This document shows, piece after piece, positions 58,801 to 64,000 of a stretch of 64,000 bases of DNA (positions within the stretch are counted from its first letter, which is position 1; every line of letters starts with the position of its first letter). The notes beneath the pieces are model-generated. The model ran no database searches. It was given only the letters and a program-made list of their open reading frames with translations, and was not told where the DNA came from. A program made the translations under genes and the position numbers. The stretch covers positions 12,158,826-12,222,825 of the forward strand of contig NC_049992.1 in NCBI RefSeq assembly GCF_000003815.2. The letters run 5' to 3'. The DNA is from Branchiostoma floridae. Taxonomy: Eukaryota; Chordata; Leptocardii; Amphioxiformes; Branchiostomatidae.

Positions 58801-61800
58801 TGTCACTTAGTTTAATAGTTACAATATTGTCCAAAATAGCCTAATCATACATAAAGCTGGTGTTTCTGTCACAGTAACACTTCTTGTACGTGACTTTGCT
58901 ACCCTCTCCTTGGTGTCTGTTGATGCCACCTTTGTAGCCAGTTGACTATTGTGTTCTCTGACAGGCCAGACTTTGTGGAATTAGTTGAGTTCGAGCACCC
59001 GACCAATAATGAATTTAGCACTGTCAAATTGACACTTTCTATCAAGGCACAACCCCACCTGTCTGCACAACAGTCCTGGTGGTGTTTCATCTTCCTCCAG
59101 TAGAAAATAGAATAGAATACAATAATTAGTATTTCCTTTGTGTAATTTCGTGTACTGCCACCCAGAGTAAAAGGAAGATCCTTTTTTGTTTGTTGATTAG
59201 AAAAAAAAGCCACACCTGATTACATATATTCTTGTACAACCAACCTGAATGGACAATTCACAACATAGTGTAACGTTTGTACTAGTGGATTTGCCCTTGA
59301 AAATCTGTACTATCATATAACGTTACTATGGAAGAGAACTACTGTACACTTTTCACCGATAATTAGTAGAATCATATCATAATGTTTAATTAGTAGAATT
59401 GTAAGATATACTCTGTATTCTTTCTTTTTTCGTTGCAGTTTAAAGTTGGCCATACAAAATTGACTGTACTTTTTGTCGTGTCAATAAAGCTTGATGATAC
59501 AATACTATTACGGTCTCATCAGTCACTGCAAAGCGCAACAATATTCCATGCATGCGCTCCCACTTACCGCGGCATTCTGACGCTACGGTATCCAGACACT
59601 CTAAACGTGGGTAAATCAAACAAAAACTACACAATAACGACGACAAGTTACCCAAATTTGTTACTGCGTTTGTGTATTGTTGCCAATTTTAAGATAAACT
59701 GTACAATTTTTCACTTACTTTTAACGGACTTCTTCCCGGCGACATATATGTACTCCCAGCCGCTAAGTTGAAAAACCCTTCCTCATTGGCTGTACCCGAG
59801 CTGACCAATCAGGTCATCGCTTCCGCTAAGTGTCGGGCGCATATTGGTTCCCTTCTAAATTCAATTAGCCACAATGCACAGCTGCAGGTAAACAGCTTAC
59901 GTCACGCGCGGAAACGTCCATAACCATATATGGTGCAACGGACGCACGTGCAAACGTGACCATATATGGTTACACGCGCGAAACGCGAGCTCGGTGAAAA
60001 TATGCGTAGATACCCCGCCAAATTGGCTTTTAAATGATTTTGAAGTGACGTTTGGCCAAAAATAATACCGGGGTCCTTTTAATAAGTATCTCACGCAGTA
60101 TCATACCAACTTTCAAGTCATCTGGACGTAATACCTGGGCACGGGAGACATGAATATACAGCCGGGCCAGAAAATGACCTTAAAACATCCCTAAAATCAT
60201 TGTAAAGGTATCTATCAGAAAAATGAGAAAAACGGGTCTGGGTATTGGCCCACTGTACCCTTGTGCCAAATTTCAGGCCATTTGGTCCAGGAACGACGGA
60301 GAGGAATCACTTTAAAGGTCGCGACAGGAGAAAGAAAGAAAGAAGAAACAGTGAGAAAACAATATTTTCACTCGAAGCGTACCTGCGGTACGCGGAGTGA
60401 AAATAATAAACCTGACTACTAGTCAGTCTAGAAGTAGTGAAATGTAGCTTTAGACCAGAAAAATACATAGGTCTGTCCATTGAAATGCTGGCATGTGGGG
60501 TAAAGAAGAATGAGTATAGTGAAGAAAATGACCTATGTCGTTTTTATGTGTTCCTTTTGATAATAGCTCATGCAGGGTTTCTACAAAAAGTCCTTCTACA
60601 ACTATACTGTAGGTGAACTCACTGACGACAGCCCATGTATGTTGAGAGCAAAAATACACAGGCCTAGGTCTGTCTTTTGAAATGCTAGCAAATGGATTGT
60701 AAAGAAAATGACTTATGCCGTTTGTTCATGTGTTCCTTTAGCTCATGCAGGATTTCTACAAAAAGTCCTTCTACAACTTCACGGGAGGAGAACTCGCTGA
60801 CGACGGCCTGACCGTGCTGTGGTCCACCACAGTCTCCATCTACTGTCTGGGTGGGCTCATAGGGTCACTACTGGTGGGACCACTCGCCTCGAAAATAGGG
60901 AGGTCAGTTCAAATTTCATATCCTCTTTCCTGCCATGTTGCAAATCGATATTGCGGACTGTTGAATGTTGATATCTGAATGGAAGACAGCAACATTGCTT
61001 AAAAAGCCTGAGATAGAATGTATATATATAGAGAGACCTTCTTCTGAACTACCTCGTGTGGTACGTAGATATCCATGCGGGTTTTCACTTTTCATTTTCT
61101 CCATGAAATGGAGTTACTGTTTTTGGTCTGAATGGTGTTTTGAAGTATATCTCGAGATCCGCTAAATGGAGTGGGATGCTATTTAGCAAGTGGGTAGGCG
61201 GGGGGATTTGGACGATGAAGATTGGTTTTGAGCACCTGTTGATTGACCTTGATACAGCTGCAATAGGAGAAAGTTTAAATATCCTTGTTTGTTACTGAAT
61301 CTACAAGTAGGTAATGTCATGCCAATAAGAACAATGGGAACGTTTTTTTTTTTCAGGAAAGGCACGATTCTCTTCAACAACATCTTCTCTCTGTCGGCTG
61401 CTGCCTTGATGTTTGGTGCTAGATTCGCCAACTCCTACCACATGATCATTTTGGGCAGGACCATTGTAGGGATTCACAACGGTAAGACCATCGTTCATTC
61501 TCACATCCATGTGCACATAAGTAACGCGTTTGATTATCATTAAACTGTTACCTGTGAAACGTACATTCGTGTGCTTCTGTAGAAACTTGTTGTGTTGAAA
61601 GGTGATATCACACAATTAAGCCTTTGTTTAAGTGTCTCTAACGTTTCTTTCCTGTGTTGTTTTTGTTCCATGTTTATTGAAATTGCAACACGGCAATACA
61701 GGGGTACCCCAGGCAGCAATGATGATGTTGGGTGCCATTGAACATAGTACATTATGTACAGTGGAATATTTACATAGAACGTGTGACAAATTTTGTGTCC

Positions 61801-63892
61801 TGTAGGATTGTCCATTGGAGTAGTTCCCATGTACCTATCGGAGATTTCCCCGCCAAATCTGAGAGGTGGGATAGGGGTGACGTCCCAGCTGCTCACCACT
61901 ATCGGCATCCTCGTCGCACAGATCCTCGGGCTGGATTTCATACTCGGTACGTCAGACGTCTCTATCAACAAAATCTAAAACATGGAAATTCTCGCACAAT
62001 CCCTCGATATCATCCTCGCAGCTTGAGGCTTGTTTACGGCGCTTCAAACGAATGATCAGATTCAAGGTCCTCGCAAACACGCCGAAAATACAACTTCATC
62101 GTCAACTTCTGCAAAACAGGATTGTTTGGCTTAGTTCATCTGAACCCTCGTAGAGCATAATTCAATAGAGCATAATTCAATTTTCATCAGTTTGAAGAAG
62201 GCAAACATGAAGTATAAATCAATTTACTCCAGTTTGAAACATACTCTTGTGATTGTCATTTTTTATAGGAAATGAACAACTGTGGCATTACCTTCTGCTG
62301 GTTGGTTACATCGTTCCATCCGGGATACAGCTGCTCATCCTCCCGTTCCTTCCCGAGAGCCCCCGGTACCTGCTCATCGACAAGGACTCCAAAGAGAAGG
62401 CTACAGAGGGTATGTACATGTGTTAGCATAACGTACCGGTACAGATGGAGATTGAGACACAATACAGGACGTATCTTAGTATATTGTACATGTATTTCTG
62501 TTGTCTAAATTTTCTGTGGAGTGAAACAACAGCTGTTTACCAAAAGGTCAAAGTGGCTAGTTGCAAGTAACGTAAGAATCAGAAAGAGGCCAAATTAGTA
62601 TTCAATTAAAAACAAAAAAGCAAGAACTCAGAACAAAGATGAATGCAATGAAAACAGCAATTCATCGAATTAGTAAGATTCAAAGATGGAGTGTCGCAAT
62701 TGCGCATGGATATGTTATGGCGGCCTTGAAAATGTGTCTTCTAACAAGAAACACCTGTTCCGCCATACCTTTTACTGTATTGTAGAGTCTTAACAACTAA
62801 ATAGATAGATACATAACCATTTGAAATCGACGTTTCCAATTTTATTTTTACTCCAGTTCTTCAGAAACTTCGCGGAGAGGAAAACGTTGAAGCCGTGTTG
62901 GAGGACATGAAGGTTGAGTACGAGAATCAGAGGAAGGAACCGACGATGAACATCTTCTCCCTGCTGAGGTCCCGCACCCTGCGGTCCCAGCTCATCTGCT
63001 GTGTGCTGGTCATGGCGGGCCAGCAGTTTTCTGGCATCAACGCTGTAAGTAGCTATAGATAAGTGCAAACTATAAGAATAACATGAAATGCAATCCAGAT
63101 GTAATCTTCGCCCTGGCTGGAGTATCAGTTACACTAGGCTACTTGGGAATTCCCTTCGGGGAACGGAAGAATGCAGCTTGCAGACAATCAAAATCCAACT
63201 ACGCATGCGTGGAACAATTCCACAGATGCCTACGAAATTGGGGAATTCTTGTCAAACGGACGCAAACTGTATTGTTAGGCTCGCCCCTGAGGCGTCGCCA
63301 ATACACAACAAGGTTTCAAATAAGCTATATATCTGCCTTATGTACCTCTGACAGCCAGTAAGATACAACTTCAGTTTTATTTTAATGCCTACCTACATTC
63401 CATAATGAGTGGAAACATGAATACATATTTTTGCTACAGATCTTCTTCTATTCGACGTCCATCTATGAGAAGGCTGGCGTGCCCAAGGAGTACAGTCCAT
63501 ACGCAACGATAGGAACCGGTGCCATCAATGTGTTCATGACCATAGTCTCGGTAAGTAAATCTATGAAAAGACATTCCCTGGCCAGTTTGGCTCGTCCAAG
63601 GGCAGAACGTTGAATGTCGTATATACACTGTTTCTACCGCACTGACACATTCTCCCTGGGTATGATACACAGTACTCACTTTAGGAGTCCAAAGATTTCT
63701 TAGTTGGTGTTTCTTATCTGAGTTCTATAGCGATTCTCGGGGAAACAGATTCAGTATCTCAAGTTAATATCATGTTTTGTTATCCAGGTTCTCGTGATTG
63801 ACATCACAGGCAGAAAAGTTCTGCTGACGTGGCCACTCGTGTTCATGACATTAGCCTTCGCCATCTTGACTGTAACACAAGGCCTGTCTGAG
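52879..63892 (+). CDS. Facilitative sugar transporter, class II GLUT-like (3'-partial)
   Basis: SLC2A-family plasma-membrane hexose transporter; the window covers 380 of an expected 500 or so residues. Exons: 52879-52947, 54903-55001, 60742-60902, 61357-61481, 61806-61946, 62269-62409, 62857-63044, 63440-63550, 63788-63892; the gene continues beyond the edge. Family marks: [12 protein letters not shown] in TM1, LASKIGRKGT between TM2 and TM3, [20 protein letters not shown], the PESPRYLL signature, [19 protein letters not shown] in TM7 and DITGRK after TM8. TM7 lacks the QLS motif of glucose-selective class I GLUTs and reads VMAGQQ, like fructose-type GLUT5 (VLMGGQQ). Fructose transport is thus a reasonable inference. 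Several paralogues exist, so no symbol is given. Intron 2 is 5.7 kb. Confidence 0.92.
52948..54902 (+). other. SLC2A intron 1, no feature recognised
   Basis: About 1.95 kb between coding exons 1 and 2. I checked both strands for coding frames, inverted repeats and tRNA-like folds by eye and found nothing convincing; the open frames here are short and without recognisable motifs. Confidence 0.4.
55976..56122. mobile_element. Foldback element with 25-bp perfect core arms
   Basis: The core arm CTACTGGACACTACAATGTT (55999-56023 in full) is exactly inverted at 56081-56105. Weaker pairing extends outwards to ATAGAAG / CTTCTAT. It is noncoding, about 147 bp, in SLC2A intron 2. Confidence 0.8.
59890..60410 (+). 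repeat. Probable dispersed repeat with twin CCATATATGG and a 3' hairpin
   Basis: The segment opens with inverted CGCGCG...TAACCATATATGGT motifs. It continues with GCCAAATTTCAGGCCATTTG, a GAAAGAAAGAAAGAAG tract and ends in a strong hairpin (60364-60404: ATTTTCACTCGAAGCGTACC against GGTACGCGGAGTGAAAAT). This composition looks like a dispersed repeat common in marine invertebrate genomes. Class and exact borders are uncertain. Confidence 0.5.
60567..60640 (+). pseudogene. Truncated tandem copy of SLC2A exon 3
   Basis: Starting after an AG acceptor (AATAG), the sequence reads [20 protein letters not shown] and one further D-S before similarity ends. The real exon at 60742 reads [20 protein letters not shown]. 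The copy lacks the rest of the exon and has no donor at the right place. Upstream flanks are duplicated too (about 60450 and 60645), so a unit of roughly 175-190 bp was tandemly duplicated. Confidence 0.85.
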
Positions 63893-64000
63893 GTATGTCT
63901 GAACCTTAAGTACCAGGGAGTCAGAATGTGACAATCTCAATTTTAGAATTGAATACGTCAGAACTTAGATCGGTATATTTCACAGATGACATTAATTTTT

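Noticed and set aside
58899-59213. 104-codon minus-strand frame in SLC2A intron 2
   Set aside because: The end of its translation looked faintly transposase-like, but no catalytic motif, terminal repeat or continuing frame was found.

Overview
The window looks like draft-genome sequence from an invertebrate chordate, most likely a lancelet (Branchiostoma). That is an inference from several things: many short exons with canonical GT-AG introns, a mosaic adhesion receptor of the kind expanded in cephalochordates, introns packed with short inverted-repeat transposons, and two N gaps (983-1235 and 7483-7582). No species-diagnostic sequence was tested.

Positions 1-33118 (+ strand) hold the 3' part of one very large gene, about 58 exons and about 2,950 codons visible. 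It encodes a mosaic adhesion-type GPCR. In order it carries: discoidin (F5/8C), C-type lectin, an unnamed module, C-type lectin, F5/8C, SUEL lectin, 2 TSP1, MAM, a CPW-WPC-like module, CUB, PAN-like repeats, 6 FN3, 6 TSP1, hormone-receptor motif, GAIN/GPS and seven transmembrane segments with a short tail. Splice phases agree from exon to exon across the whole stretch, and most modules sit on phase 1-1 exons, which fits exon shuffling. The 5' end and signal peptide lie before the window.

Three minus-strand genes follow. They are NDUFB5 (mitochondrial complex I subunit, 33706-39826), a UDP-glucuronosyltransferase (40886-44662) and a class I SAM-dependent methyltransferase (45645-47405). The methyltransferase is divergent from a plus-strand RNase P/MRP p25-like (RPP25L/Alba) gene (48233-51371), whose start codon is split by an intron. 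From 52879 to the right edge runs the 5' three quarters of a class II (GLUT5-like) SLC2A sugar transporter, with a truncated tandem copy of its third exon in intron 2.

The noncoding DNA is dominated by short DNA transposons, many recognisable from inverted ends and flanking duplications: TA-, TATA-, TAA-, TTAA- and 9-bp-flanked elements and hAT-like ends. The most striking one, inside NDUFB5 intron 2, has TA flanks and inverted termini carrying about 20 copies of an 18-19-bp palindrome, mostly at 31-bp spacing. Apart from neighbouring promoters and tails, the genes show no sign of a shared pathway; this is an ordinary mixed chordate gene neighbourhood.
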